From Crotophaga sulcirostris (lineage: Eukaryota; Chordata; Aves; Cuculiformes; Crotophagidae): DNA of 64,000 nucleotides. The position numbers and the translations under genes were made by a program. Within the stretch, counting starts at the first letter, position 1, and each line of letters begins with the position of its first letter. The notes under the pieces were generated by a model. That model made no database searches and was not told where the DNA came from. It saw only the letters and a list, made by a program, of their open reading frames with translations. Shown piece after piece: positions 53,186-64,000 of the stretch. The stretch lies in the NCBI GenBank assembly GCA_013397455.1, contig VYZB01000191.1, positions 270,095 through 334,094 on the forward strand. The letters run 5' to 3'.

Positions 53186-53373
53186 CATTTCTGCTAAAGA
53201 TAAATACAAGAACATTCCAGCTGTAACAGTAAAAATCCAGTTTTGAATGCATGGGTCAGTTGATACAGAAAGGCCAATATAAACTCCTAAGAATGCTGTT
53301 AGCGCACTTATAAAATTCATCAAAATTGCAATCTTCGTGGGGAGCCCTGTACTTAGCAGCACAGCAAAGTCTC
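53186..53373 (-). CDS. SLC39A12: SLC39A12 exon encoding TM6 and TM7
   Basis: The 188-nt exon has the acceptor TATGCAG|GA and the donor ATG|GTGAG. It completes the Gly codon split with the upstream exon and then encodes 62 residues: [20 protein letters not shown], a TM6 helix through [13 protein letters not shown], the loop STDPCIQNW, and TM7 ([18 protein letters not shown]). Human ZIP12 as recalled has DFAVLLSSGLSMKTAILMNF and [20 protein letters not shown], so the exon is strongly conserved. The Asp right after HEMG is part of the ZIP TM5 motif that continues across the splice junction. Confidence 0.97.
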
Positions 53374-54796
53374 CTGCATACAGAAAAAGACAGAAAATTT
53401 ATTATTTAGCTGATGAATGTATTTTTAAGCCACCTGGTTATAAAACATGAAGGAAAATTATAAATATATGCACAAAGATAGTCAATGATGGATGACTGCC
53501 CTTAGATTTCTGTAGAATCAGTAATAAACTCAACCTGTTTAAAAAAAAAAAAAACAAACAAAAAAACCCATATTCACTTGCATTTGTTTATCTATTTCTA
53601 AAGACAGCTTATAGTATACAGGGGTGGCTTTCCACTAGTTCTCGATGTTCTATGCCATTTTCATCTTGGATAAATGCAAAAGTGAAGTCACACGCTTTCC
53701 CAGAGTTCCTAAACCTTTCTCTGTTGGGACATGGCCAGCTCAAAACATGTGAGTAGATTTGCAACATGGTCTTTGAGTGTTTTGCAGGTGCTGCAAGTTA
53801 GAAGAACCTATGAGAGTGACCCCAATCTAAGTTTAATTCCACTGATTTCAGACCTAGAATTTGACAAAACATACATCTGAATCCAAACACAGTTTTTTTC
53901 TTCTAAAATAAATGATTTCATAACATGCCCACAGTAAAAGACTTTGAAAATTCTTCTCCATGACTACAGAAATGCCTCTTTGATGCTGGGGCACCACTAC
54001 TCCAGAATTAAGAGGTTCCATCTTTGGAGTTAGCTATTTCAGGTTTTCGTAATTTCTTTGCTATGCAAACAAGAGTTACCAGTTTCACTGTTACTCCCTC
54101 TCACATTTTTTTGTTTGGGGAAGGTTTCTACATAGGCAGCACATGAAACCTTATTAAGAATAAATACCAGAATCCACAGTTCTAATCTTAAATTTGTCAG
54201 GATATCTGTATTCATCAACGCAATGTCAGGAACAACTTGGGCCATTCTGGAAGATTTACCACAAAGATATAGTTGAGGATAATGTTCAATAGAACTATCT
54301 TCCTGTCCTGACTTAGCAGTAAATGGGTCTTAGTAAAATGGGTCATATATCTTCATTATCTTCTTATTCTTTATTAGCAGCAAGATTGAGGGCAGCGTGA
54401 AGAATACAATATTAAACAAGTCTGCTGTATATTGAAAGTCTTGGATAGGCCATTGTGTCAGATATGTCCATTATGCCTATGTGGCTCTTGCTCATAGCTT
54501 ACTATTTTTTGTATCTGTGCACATAAGCGTAAAGGGCCACTTTGACTTGATGGCAACAACATACAGAGAAGGTCAGATGGGATGGCATCCAATAGTAAGG
54601 GTAGAAGCCTCTCCTCCTTATTGCAAAGGGGAAACAGAAGAACACAGCCTCTTTAAATATCCATTTCACATATTAATGTTATAGTTAATGATTCAATAAG
54701 CAAGGAGAATTCGCACTAATGTCATACAAGAAAAAATATTTCGAAAACCTGGAACTACAAAACCAATCAGAAAAAATAAATCCATGTATTTCTTAC
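53374..54796 (-). other. SLC39A12: SLC39A12 intron between TM5 and TM6 exons
   Basis: A 1.4-kb intron splitting a Gly codon after its first base. It contains an A-rich stretch near 53538-53566 and no recognised element. Confidence 0.85.
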
Positions 54797-54955
54797 CCAT
54801 TTCATGAGGAATTTCATGGCATAAAATAGCAACAGTCGTTGTCACACCTGTTTCTGTTGAGGACGAGAAAGCTGCTCCTATTACCAAGCCATCAGCAAAA
54901 TTGTGAAGACTGTCACCCACTAGAACCATTATTGCTAACAAGCTAATTTTCTTAC
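54797..54955 (-). CDS. SLC39A12: SLC39A12 exon encoding the TM4-TM5 metal-site core
   Basis: The 159-nt exon runs from the acceptor GCTAG|GTAAG to the donor ATGG|GTAAG. It carries both signature motifs of ZIP zinc importers: HNFADG in TM4 (within [18 protein letters not shown]) and CHEIPHEMG in TM5, whose His and Glu residues form the binuclear transport site in this family. The HEIPHEMG version points to the LIV-1 subfamily member ZIP12 instead of ZIP8 or ZIP14, which carry EEFPHE-type motifs. The two bases at its start complete a Ser codon with the A ending the upstream exon. The acceptor is preceded by a (TTTG)n microsatellite. The acceptor choice fits the phase, because a later AG inside the exon would remove conserved residues. 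Confidence 0.97.
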
Positions 54956-54959
54956 CTAG

Positions 54960-54989
54960 CAAAACAAACAAACAAACAAACAAACAACA
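54960..54989. repeat. (TTTG)n microsatellite forming a pyrimidine tract
   Basis: Read on the minus strand this is about six TTTG units ending in TTTTGCTAG, immediately before the splice acceptor of the TM4-TM5 exon of SLC39A12. Confidence 0.92.
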
Positions 54990-55789
54990 AAAATGCCCAG
55001 AAGTTTTAACACAAACAGACATTGTAATTGGGTTTTTGAGGTTTATTATGAAAGTCATAAGAATCAGAGGTCAATAGTTTTTATCTATTTTGTCCTTTTA
55101 ATTACACTTCCTTCAATACAGTTGAAATAAAAAATGTAGCTTGTAGAATGGTTCAGAAATGCAAAGACCATAAATTAGGTTCCTTATTTTGACTAGGTCA
55201 ACTATTAGACAAAAAAAAAATAGAATTAGGTTTGAGTCCAGTCTCATGATATATCCTAAGGGTCTCCATTAATCTTGGTTTGGTTGCTGAAATTCACATA
55301 AGTTTTCATAGGTACTATTTTTTTCTTTAAAAGACAGGAGTTTTTCCACCATTGCTCACAGAATTGCACAGCTATAGTGAAGATGAATATTTGGCCTCAT
55401 GCAGGTGATAAATCTAACACTGTAAAGCATGCTGCTATTAAGCAATATTTTCAGGGTTTGTTTTTAATGACATTGTATTACGGCTAAAGACAGAGATGAA
55501 AGGCAACAAGCTCCTGAGCATCACTATTAGTACAGTGTTACAGCGTGTTCGTTTCCAGCTTTTGTACCAATCAATTAATGGCCATTATGCTCAAAGTACT
55601 CCTGTCTGCAGCATCACTCAGAACACAAATGGCTGTTTCTCTTTTCCATGTTGTTCTGTGACCTTGCTTTAGTGTGGAACAGTACATTGGATGTTCATGA
55701 CCAGACATCTGACATGAGAGGAAAGGTGCTACTAGTGATAAAAGTACTAAAAGTAGGCAGTGATAGGCTGCATAGCATCAGGAGGCTGA

Positions 55790-57779
55790 GGATTTAGATA
55801 GCTGGTTCCAAGTACAGTGTGCAGGGGACCCAACAGCCCAAGGGACTACCAAGCCTTGTACAGTCCACTGACTGTTATCTGCTGCTGCTATTCCACATGG
55901 GCAGCAATGATATAGGCAGGAGCTGTATGATGTGTATCAAGAGGGATTACAGAGCCCTGGGAGTAGTGGTAAAGGACTCTAGAGTGCAGGTAGTTTTTTC
56001 ATCTATCTTTGCAATCATAAGCAAGGGATTTGAAACGGCCAGTCAAATCTGGTGAATCAAAAAACTTTTACTAACTGGTGCCATAGCCAGGGGTTCAACT
56101 ACATAGACCATGCGACTCACTTTGAGAAACTAGGTCTACTGGGAGCTGATGAAGTCCACCTATAAGAGAAGAGGAAGAGCATCTTCAGTCATAGGTTCGC
56201 CAACCTGGTGAAAAGAGCTTTAAACTAAAGTTCCTGGGGGAGGAGAACCTCAATCCATCCTATTCCCACCAATTTGATGCCAGTGCCAGTAACAGATGCC
56301 CAGAGCCTGGAGAAGGAAAACAGCTCAGCAGGAGAGCACCTGAAAAGCAGCACAAAGGAATTCTGGCCACTCCAGCCAGTAAGTCAGCTTGATTGTGGCC
56401 CAACTTAAATGCCTCTATGCAAATACACATTGCGTGGGAAATAAAGAAGTGAAGTTAGAGATGTGCACATGCCTGCAGGGTTATGATCTTATTGGCATCA
56501 CAGAGATGTGGTAGGGTGGCTCCTATGACTGTGGTGTCATAATGGAAGGATACAGGATCTTTAGGAAGGACAGGAAGGGGAAACAAGGAGAGGCTGCTGC
56601 CATCTCTGTCAATGACCAGCTGGAGTGCATGGAGCTCTGCCTGGAGATGGATGAGGAACTGACTGAGAGTTTATAGGTCAGGATTAAAGGGAGAGCAAGG
56701 ACAAGTGACATTATAATGGGGCTCTGCTACAGGCCTCTGGACCAGGAAGACCGAGTAGATTAGATCCTCTAGGGACAGATAGGAGTAGCCTCATGGTCAC
56801 AAGCCCTGGTCCTCATAGGGGACTTCAATCACCTTAATATCTGTTGGAGGGACAAAACAGCAGGGCATAAGAAATGCAGGAGGTTCCTGGAGTGCATTGA
56901 TGATAACTTTCTTCTCCAAGTCACAGAGGAGTCAATGGGGAGAGGTGTTATGCTGCACCTTGTTCAAGAGCACCTTGCTGGCTCATGTTGAGCTTCTCAT
57001 CCACCAGCACCCCGAATTCCATCTCTTCAGGGCTACTCTCAATTCATCCTCAACTCAGCCTGTAGTTGTGCTTGGGATAGCCCATACTCAGTTGTAGGGC
57101 CTTGTACTTGGCCTTGTTGAACTGTCGAGGTCCCCCTGTATGACATTCCTTCCCTCCAGCTTGCAGAAGGCCAACTCTATCGCAGGCTGCATCAAAAAAA
57201 AAGCATGGACAAAAGCTCAAGGGAGGTGATTCTGCCCCTCTGCTCTGCTCTGGTGAGAACCCACCTGGAGTATTGCATCCAGCTCCGGGGCCCTCAGCAC
57301 AGGAAAGAAATGGAACTGTTATAGCAGATCCAGAAGAGGGCCATGAGGATGATCACAGGGATCAAACAACTCTCCTATGAAGCCAAGATGAGAGAGTCTA
57401 AGTTGTTCAGCCTGAAGAAAAGTATCTGAGGAGACCTTATCACAGCCTTCCAGTACTGAAGGGGGCCTAACAAGAAACCTGGAGAAGAACTTTTTACAAG
57501 GGCATGTTGCAACAGGACAAAAGATAATGGCTTTAGACTGAAAGAAGGTAAGATTTGGACTAAATATAAGGAAAAAAATCTTTACTATGAGGGTTGTGAG
57601 ACAGTGGAGCAGGTTGCCCAGAGACTTCATGGATGGTCCATCCCTGAAGGTGTTCAAGGCCAGGTTGGATAGGGTTTTAAGCAGCCTGATCTAGTGGAAG
57701 GTGTCCCTGCCCATGGTAGGGGAGTTGAAACTGGATGATCTTTGAGGTCTTTTCCAACCCAAACCATTCTGTGATTCTA
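55790..57779 (+). mobile_element. CR1 LINE, long copy with internal inversion and deletion
   Basis: In sense orientation this starts with the CR1 region around GGACCCAACAGCCCAAGGGA (near 55826). It continues through degraded ORF2 endonuclease sequence (the frame near 56460-56560 reads like LIGITEMW then a stop, and a GDFN motif is near 56820), then jumps at about 56966. The piece 56966-57160 is CR1 3' coding sequence in antisense orientation (CTGGCTCATGTTGAGCTTCT and CACTTGGCC-like landmarks). Sense CR1 resumes at AAGGCCAAC (57167) and runs to the tail ACCATTCTGTGATTC. Most of the reverse transcriptase region is missing and stops are frequent, so the copy is dead. It is antisense to SLC39A12. 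Confidence 0.93.
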
Positions 57780-60422
57780 AACCAAGACGAGTCTCTCCAT
57801 CCATCCTGTAACTCAGATAGCCATGTAACATGCTGAATGGATTCATGGAGAGGGATTTAATCTCGAGTAGTAAGGAGGTTCCATACATAGGCTCAATGTC
57901 TAGGCTTAGAAACATAAAATTGGCTCCCCTATCCTGTACTTTGTTCCATTGATTTTATCCACAATCTTACAAGCAAAACCTCCTAATGCCTCTCAGGAAA
58001 TTCACCCAGCTTCCCTCTACATAGTATGGACAGAATGCTTTGCAAAGTGTTGCTTTTATGCCTGAAGAAGCAGGGTCGTGATTTGGGGCCTAAACACCAT
58101 GTATTTCCCTGGCTTCTGCTGGCTCCACACAGGCATAATACAACAGTCTAAGGAACTAACATGAAGCTGTACAGAACAGTCTGAATATAGCTATTACAAG
58201 GTTTCACTCTGGTAATGTTTTTTTCAGAGATGACCATTTTATAGGGATGGGGGAGGTGTTTTTCTTACAGAAACTGGCTAGAACTGAAGTCTTCAGACTA
58301 TTATGAAAAAACACACAGCACATAAAAGCCTAACAACTGTATTCAGAAAATCCTCCCCAGTTGCCTGGGAGCTCTGCGGGTTCAGAAAAATTGGCAGGCT
58401 TATTAGATTTTCCTGCCAGCTTACAGAGCCAGACGTGGATGTCCCCATTTTGCACAGTTCTTTCTAAACACTATGGGCAGTTTATAATCAATAGTGCAGA
58501 GCATGAGTTACATAGAAATAATAGATTGCTGCACTAGATTAAGTTTGTGATTTGTAATAAGCAGTGGTGAAGACAAAACCATGGCCTGCCCTGAGATATT
58601 ATTAGCCTGTTTTATTCAAGTATGGGATAGTTAAGAAGACGTACTATAATTACTGGAACTAACTAGTGTGTTGTCTATAGTATAACATAGGGATCAGGTT
58701 AACATTATGGAGCAGTTGAAAACGTAAATTTTGTGGACTTGGCTGAAAGTTAAGAAGATGCATATATAAACAAATCTGAATGTTTATCTTAATTTACTTT
58801 CAGCCTATTTTAAAACAACTTTGTTACTAGCAATTATCTCATTGGATTATATTGCTGCAATTGTAACTATTAACTAACTATTCCACTAACTATTCCTACA
58901 AAGCCTCTTCTTCTTGAACAATCCTACATTTTTTTTGATAATTTCCTCTGTTTAAATAGGAGACTGGAACTTATAGAAAATTCTTTTCCATAATTTTCAT
59001 AAAGTTAATGGGTACAGAACTCCCAACATAGATTACGCTTTTTAAGTTTTGAATAAGAGTTTAAAGCAAACTTTTATCCATAAACAGATCTTTTCTCCAA
59101 TGTTTTCATTACTCATACATAAAAAAAAAAATTCTAGTTAAAGTAATGAGTATACCAAATATAAAACGCTGCTGTTTGATCTTTTCAGATATTGATAGAA
59201 CAAGTGTGGATAAATGAGAAGGAGAAGGCCAGTGAGATATCTTATACATTTAGCTATTCACAAGAATGGTATCAACACAAAGTTTAGGAAATATGTATTC
59301 CCAAAAATCCTCTAAAACAAAACAAGCCCCCCTCCCTACTATGGTTTCACTTACTGACTTGTAATGTAGAGGTAAAACTGAGTTATGGGGAAAAAAATGG
59401 AATGAAATAATTTTACTCAGAAACTATCCCAAATTTAGTTAGAGACCATTTGGAACAAATAACACTGAGATCACTAAAAATTTGTTTGTGCTTAGCAGGT
59501 AGTGATGATTGAACAGAATGGAAACACCTAGATAGTCACACTGAAACTAGCATAGGACTGTGTACTGTTGAGAATAAAGAAATAGAAATCCAGATTTCCA
59601 GTGCCTCAGAAATAGAAATGAAGTTCACAAGGACAGAAAAGAATATTAGAAATCTAGAAGATAGTGGCATGATGAACTGAGATCTGAGAACACAACATAA
59701 AGTGGAGCTGATTGTACTAAATAAACTAATTTCAATTAAAGTGCTATTCCCTCAGTTGAATGATTATAACTCTACTAAATTCACCAAGGTCACACAAGTA
59801 CAGACAAAGGCAGAGTTTGATTTATGTTATATTTTCCCATTTTTTTGGAGTAAGCAGCAACAAAACAGATAAGATAAGAATTACTTTGAAGCTCTCTGAA
59901 GAAAACAGATTATCCTAAAACTAAGAGACATCATGAGCCCATAATTCCACACATGTATTAATTCATTACTAGTTTAAAAAGGGTATTGCTTTACTGTGTA
60001 AGAGAAGAAGCAAGCACAATTATATTAGTATAGTGAGCCAAAAACCCAATCGTTTCACTACCTTCAGAAATAAAGCCCAAGCAAAGCTTATAATTACAAA
60101 AATCTGTTTTGTATTAAATTTTGAATGTTTCCCTTTACACAAAGGCTTTAGAAAAATGGTTTGCAACAGTGAGTAAACAAACACTAAAGCATGGACAGTA
60201 TAAGATTAACGAACTTCACAATCACAGAGTTGGCAGCTGAAAAGGTCTTTAGGAAGGTATTTAATTATGTAGCCAAGAACCATCGAATGTGGTGAGGTAG
60301 CACATAGCAAACACAGAGCTTAGCCAGCTTCACACTTTCAATTCCATCTTAGGACTGAAGGCTTTTCCTATTGCTTGTCTAGTCTTTCTACTGATATTAA
60401 CTTTTTTTGCTGATCGCCTTAC

Positions 60423-60465
60423 TTTCTGGAGGAGCTTCAGCAGACTCAGAATCTTCCGGGCTTCT
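60423..60465 (-). CDS. SLC39A12: SLC39A12 43-nt exon (TM3-TM4 loop)
   Basis: A small exon between the acceptor TTTTAACTAG|AG and the donor GAAA|GTAAG. It encodes RSPEDSESAEAPPE plus the first base of a Ser codon. Human ZIP12 as recalled has SPEDSQAAE at this place, followed by about 15 residues (MPIGSMTASNRKCKA) that are largely missing here, where the join reads [13 protein letters not shown]. Start phase 0 agrees with the exon at 62742-62849 and end phase 1 with the exon at 54797-54955. The segment is acidic and lies in the cytosolic loop before TM4. If the donor were skipped, translation would reach a stop eight codons later (ESKAISKKS, stop). Confidence 0.92.
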
Positions 60466-62741
60466 CTAGTTAAAAGCAAAGATAATAGATCAGTGTTAAG
60501 GGGTTCTTCCAGCTGCTGCTATAAATATAGGAAAATATCAGATAAGAGAGTTGCTGTTATTTGCACAGGCATCATTAGAATCATTTATTAAGTACTGGCA
60601 GCATGATTGGTACTGCAAAAAACACGTAAAAAAGAAACCTCCCTTGCCCACAAAAGCTGACAATCTAATTCAGGTAGGAAGAAAGCCATTCATAAGTGCT
60701 GTTGTAACCCAAGAAAATCATGTTCCTGCTTGAATACACAAAAAACTGAGTGAAACGCAGAACTAAAAGGGACATCATAATTGAAATAGTATCTTTTGAT
60801 TTTGCCATGATGGGATGATTGCAGCATCCTGCTGGATAAGGTGTCTATAGGATTTCCTAGGAAAAACAGGTAGACACCAGAGTCTCTTTGGAGTTCATTT
60901 TCTTCACAGTTACTCTATGAAAACACATGACTGAAAAAAGATCATCATAGGTAGGTTTCATGCTCTTTCGAAATACAGGATTTTTTTTTTCTCAGGGTTG
61001 TACAGCCTCCAGTGCCTTGCCTCTTGGCCTTTAATTAGTGCTTTGTCTCAGCATCAGGCATCGCTGACTGGGTATAGCAACACCTCAGTACACTCCACTG
61101 CAATGAGTTAAATTTACTCTTATTTCAAGTGAAGAAACAGATAGTATCTATCTTTGTCTTTATCCTAGAGTGTTAATTTGATGCATCAGCCCTAATGTTT
61201 AATTAACAGAATCTGCAGCTGTGGGGAGAGATGGAAGAACATGAGGAATCTGTCTTTCCCCTAGGGCTTTTCTTTCTGACTAGAGAAATTATTAGAAATT
61301 TGTGTGAGGGTGTGATAAGGCAAAAGACTTGTTTATTTGAAACTAGAAAAACTGAGTTTGTAATCACCATCTCTGGTTTATTCTTTGGCCAAAAAAAAGC
61401 ATATTAAAGCTATTATTGCAGCTAGTGAAGAGTCAACAGCAGCACAAAAGAGTGCTTTGTTAGGAACAGCAGCCACCACTCCAAAAACTATAGCAGAGAT
61501 TTGTACTGGCTATCTTTCTTGGCTGGTATTAGGATGATTGTGATGTGGGATACATGCTGTAGAGGCATGAAGAGGGAAGGGATAGGGTCTGGTTTTAAAA
61601 TTCTAGATTTTAAAGGAAAAATAAAAGCCTTTCTTTAATTCCCATGATTGCAGCCAGTCATATGAATTCCAGTAATTGTTGCAGTTCTCTTATGATATTT
61701 ATTCACATGCCACTTCTTTGAACTCTGAGTCAAAACTGCAAGACTAATCACTGACATGAAGGATTTATAGGCTTTTCTTAGTCAACCAGTGTTTGTCTTA
61801 CTATTACATGATTCTGAAAAGTCAGCTGGTCTTGTACAAATTACCTAGGCCAGGCTAGTTCACGTGATCCGTATATAATTTTAGGGAGATCTTGCATCTG
61901 AGAGGAATGATGAGCTCATTCATTATCATAAACAGGAAGCTATGACAAGACTTACAAATTTGTAAACATTCTTCACTTGTCTGTTTTTTCTGTGTGCAAT
62001 TGAGAGTTTCCCAGCTGTGTCTGAGAGCTTAGCAGCGGCTCATGAGGCCATTACGCATCACAACTGCTTTAGTAAAATGGAGTTAACATTACATAGGATC
62101 TTTGGAGGTCCTGATTTAAGTAACCAGGAAAACGTGTATCTAGGTACTACATATAAGCTGAAGAGATTTGTTGGAAAAAGCAAAAAAAGGTCAAAAGGTA
62201 TGAGCCAATTCAGTTTGCAAAATTATATCCACAGACAACTGAAATTTATGTAGCTTCTTATAGGTAAGCATTATTCCCAGATATCCAGCTTGTTTATGTT
62301 ACTCTTCAAGTCCGTGGAAAAATGCCCAAGAACAGTCCAAGATTTCATCTGTTCACTAATTATGCACTTAACCCTCACTGCAAAAAAGTCTGAAGTTTTT
62401 CCCATGGGAGAGTCTGCCTTTACATATGATATATTTTTAAAAAGAAAGGAGGAGGAAATCTTCAATTATTTTACCAACAAAAAGTAGTATAGGAAATTCA
62501 TTGTTATAGCAATCTGATACACACAGAAAAGTTATTGTAAAAATCTGTGTTCTAAATCTCTGTAAAATTTCATTATAAACTTCAAAATCTAGAGATTCCT
62601 GCCAAACATTTCATGTAATAAAGGAAAAATCAATACAGACTGAAAAATAATGCTGATTTATTACATTAATTTGGTTCATTTTTTGAAGAACAGAGAAAGA
62701 AGCACATAAAATTAGGGAAGTATGTCATATTGGTAACCTAC
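60466..62741 (-). other. SLC39A12: SLC39A12 phase-0 intron
   Basis: A 2.3-kb intron of AT-rich sequence. The plus-strand open frame at 62017-62253 has no recognisable domain. No repeat was recognised. Confidence 0.8.
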
Positions 62742-62849
62742 CAACTGTATGGTTGAAGTAGATTTGCCTCTGCCTGAATGTTCATTTAATTCAGATTCCA
62801 CTGGAAGATCATGGGAATGTCTCCAGTGCCCATTAACTAAAGAAGGGCC
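62742..62849 (-). CDS. SLC39A12: SLC39A12 exon encoding the histidine-containing loop
   Basis: The 108-nt exon (36 codons, phase 0 at both ends) runs from the acceptor TTCAGCAG|GG to the donor CAGTTG|GTAGGT. It encodes GPSLVNGHWRHSHDLP and ends SGRGKSTSTIQL, aligning without gaps to recalled human ZIP12 GLSLVNGHVGHSHHLA ... SGRGKSASTIQL. The His residues (GHWRHSH) sit in the cytosolic loop between TM3 and TM4, which in LIV-1 ZIPs is the metal-sensing variable loop. This bird copy has three His in that patch where the human has four. The exon upstream (human ...FILLVSPNDKQ) was not found and should lie above 64000. Confidence 0.95.
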
Positions 62850-64000
62850 CTGCTGAACGAAGATGCTTTGCAATTAGTTCTCAAACCCAGTGAACACAGG
62901 TGCAGTCTTTCTCAGTCTTTTGTGAAAGTTTTGCACTTATAAGAATTATTTTTTTCAATACAAAACCTATTGAAAAAGATTATTGGTTGACATGAACATT
63001 TCCTAATGCTTATTTGGTTAAAAAAACTCTAAAAAGCGAATGAGATAAATTATCGACAACCGTAGGATTTGATAAAACTTATTTTGTTTTAATGAAGCTT
63101 AAAATTTGAAGCTGAGATAGATAGATATCAAAATTAACTTTTAGAATTCATCTAGTTCTCATTAAAACAAGTTTAAAAATTTATGGCATGATGATAAAGC
63201 CCTTCTCTCCAAATAAGCAACAAAAAGGACTACGAACAGCAAACAAAATATCACCATCATCAAAATATTCTCATTCAATTACCCTCACATAATACTCATA
63301 TGGCTGACTCAAAGACAATGGGAATTGGGACTCATTGCTACACATCTAAATCAGGCCAGTCATTAACCACTCTGTAAAACAGAATAAGCAAAGGCTTAAC
63401 CTTCTTAAATGACTTTAAGATAGCCTCCCATGCTGAGAAACTTAATGAGCCATCACACTTTGTGTTACATTATATACTTGTGCATAATCATATTTTCAGG
63501 CACCAGCCACAATGAAACAGAGTAATAAAATTTCTGTAAGCATGGCAGTGAGCAAGGAGATATTTTTAATATAAGAGGGGATTCTACTGACCACAACATA
63601 AATATTAGATTTTCAAATCTACTGGGAGAGGGGTCAAAAAAAAATCTGGAAATTTTAAGTTGCCATTCTTTAAAATATCTTGTACTTACATCTGTGCCTT
63701 CTACCTCTTCAAACAGAGCCTAGAGTAAACAACTGTCATGGCTATTTTATATGGATACATACTCTTCATCTCCTCCAGTGCTAGTCACGAAAGTAGGTTT
63801 AAAGAACATACTCAATTAACTGTTTCCTTCTTGAGTAATAAAACATATGGGACACATTTATGAAGCATACAAAATCCATATAGCACAGCAAAATAGAAAT
63901 TGAAGGTCAACCTGGTGGGAGCACTTTGCAAAGCAATTTTTAATGTTTCATTTAACTCATACCTATGATAATTATTTTCCACAATCTTTTTAACATTTTG
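62850..64000 (-). other. SLC39A12: SLC39A12 intronic sequence at the window edge
   Basis: AT-rich sequence upstream of the exon at 62742-62849. Apart from the candidate micro-exon at 63690-63719, no exon-like stretch with conserved ZIP12 sequence was seen. Confidence 0.7.
63690..63719 (-). CDS. SLC39A12: Candidate 30-nt micro-exon of SLC39A12
   Basis: The minus strand shows an acceptor-like TTGTTTACTCTAG|, then 30 open bases, then a perfect donor GAT|GTAAGT. In phase 0 it would insert ALFEEVEGTD just before GPSLVNGH, without disturbing the frame. No counterpart exists in the human ZIP12 sequence as I recall it, so this may be a lineage-specific cassette exon or a coincidence. Confidence 0.25.

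Larger units (their letters stand above)
54956..60422 (-). other. SLC39A12: SLC39A12 intron with CR1 insertion
   Basis: A 5.5-kb intron splitting a Ser codon after its first base. About 2 kb of it is the rearranged CR1 at 55790-57779. The rest (57780-60422 and 54990-55789) is AT-rich with nothing recognised. Confidence 0.85.

Noticed and set aside
57319..57657. 112-codon minus frame
   Set aside because: It is the antisense strand of the CR1 3' region at 55790-57779.
60208..60310. Stretch resembling a CR1 antisense end (AATCACAGAGTTGGCAGC...AAAGGTCTTTAGG)
   Set aside because: The similarity is confined to a short stretch and too weak to call without an alignment.

Overview
The window is vertebrate nuclear DNA, almost certainly from a bird. 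It has large AT-rich introns with canonical GT/AG exon borders and a GC-rich promoter island holding an assembly gap. It also carries several CR1 LINE fragments ending in the avian-type ATTCTGTGATTC tail. No bacterial or organellar genes, rRNA, tRNA or CRISPR arrays were seen. Most of the sequence is intron or intergenic DNA.

Two genes can be supported, both on the minus strand and both partial. (1) CACNB2, the voltage-gated calcium channel beta-2 subunit: its distal first coding exon is at 21276-21374, just below a GC-rich island and a 576-base N run, and its second exon is at 10046-10138. The rest of the gene lies beyond position 1. (2) SLC39A12 (ZIP12 zinc transporter): the five 3'-terminal coding exons lie at 62742-62849, 60423-60465, 54797-54955, 53186-53373 and 47783-47911. 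All splice phases agree, and they join into 208 residues plus stop, covering the TM3-TM4 loop through TM8. The upstream exons lie beyond position 64000. SLC39A12 is upstream of CACNB2 in the same orientation, as in the human 10p12 region.

Layout: 1-10045 is CACNB2 intron 2 (with a small CR1 tail); 10139-21275 is intron 1; 21040-22060 is the promoter island with the gap. From 22071 to 47782 is the intergenic interval (about 26 kb from stop to start codon), with CR1 copies at 22693-23421 and 36270-36812, an ancient CR1 remnant at 44324-44520, an unexplained GC-raised block at 42400-43450 and a peculiar permuted inverted repeat at 46108-46599. From 47783 to 64000 is SLC39A12, with a rearranged CR1 at 55790-57779 inside an intron.

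The two genes are neighbours and not a functional unit: one shapes calcium-channel gating and trafficking, the other moves zinc into cells. The most unusual signals are the circularly permuted inverted duplication, the CR1 with an internal segment inverted in place, a splice acceptor whose pyrimidine tract is a TTTG microsatellite, and a possible 30-nt micro-exon of SLC39A12. No wholly new biological system was found.
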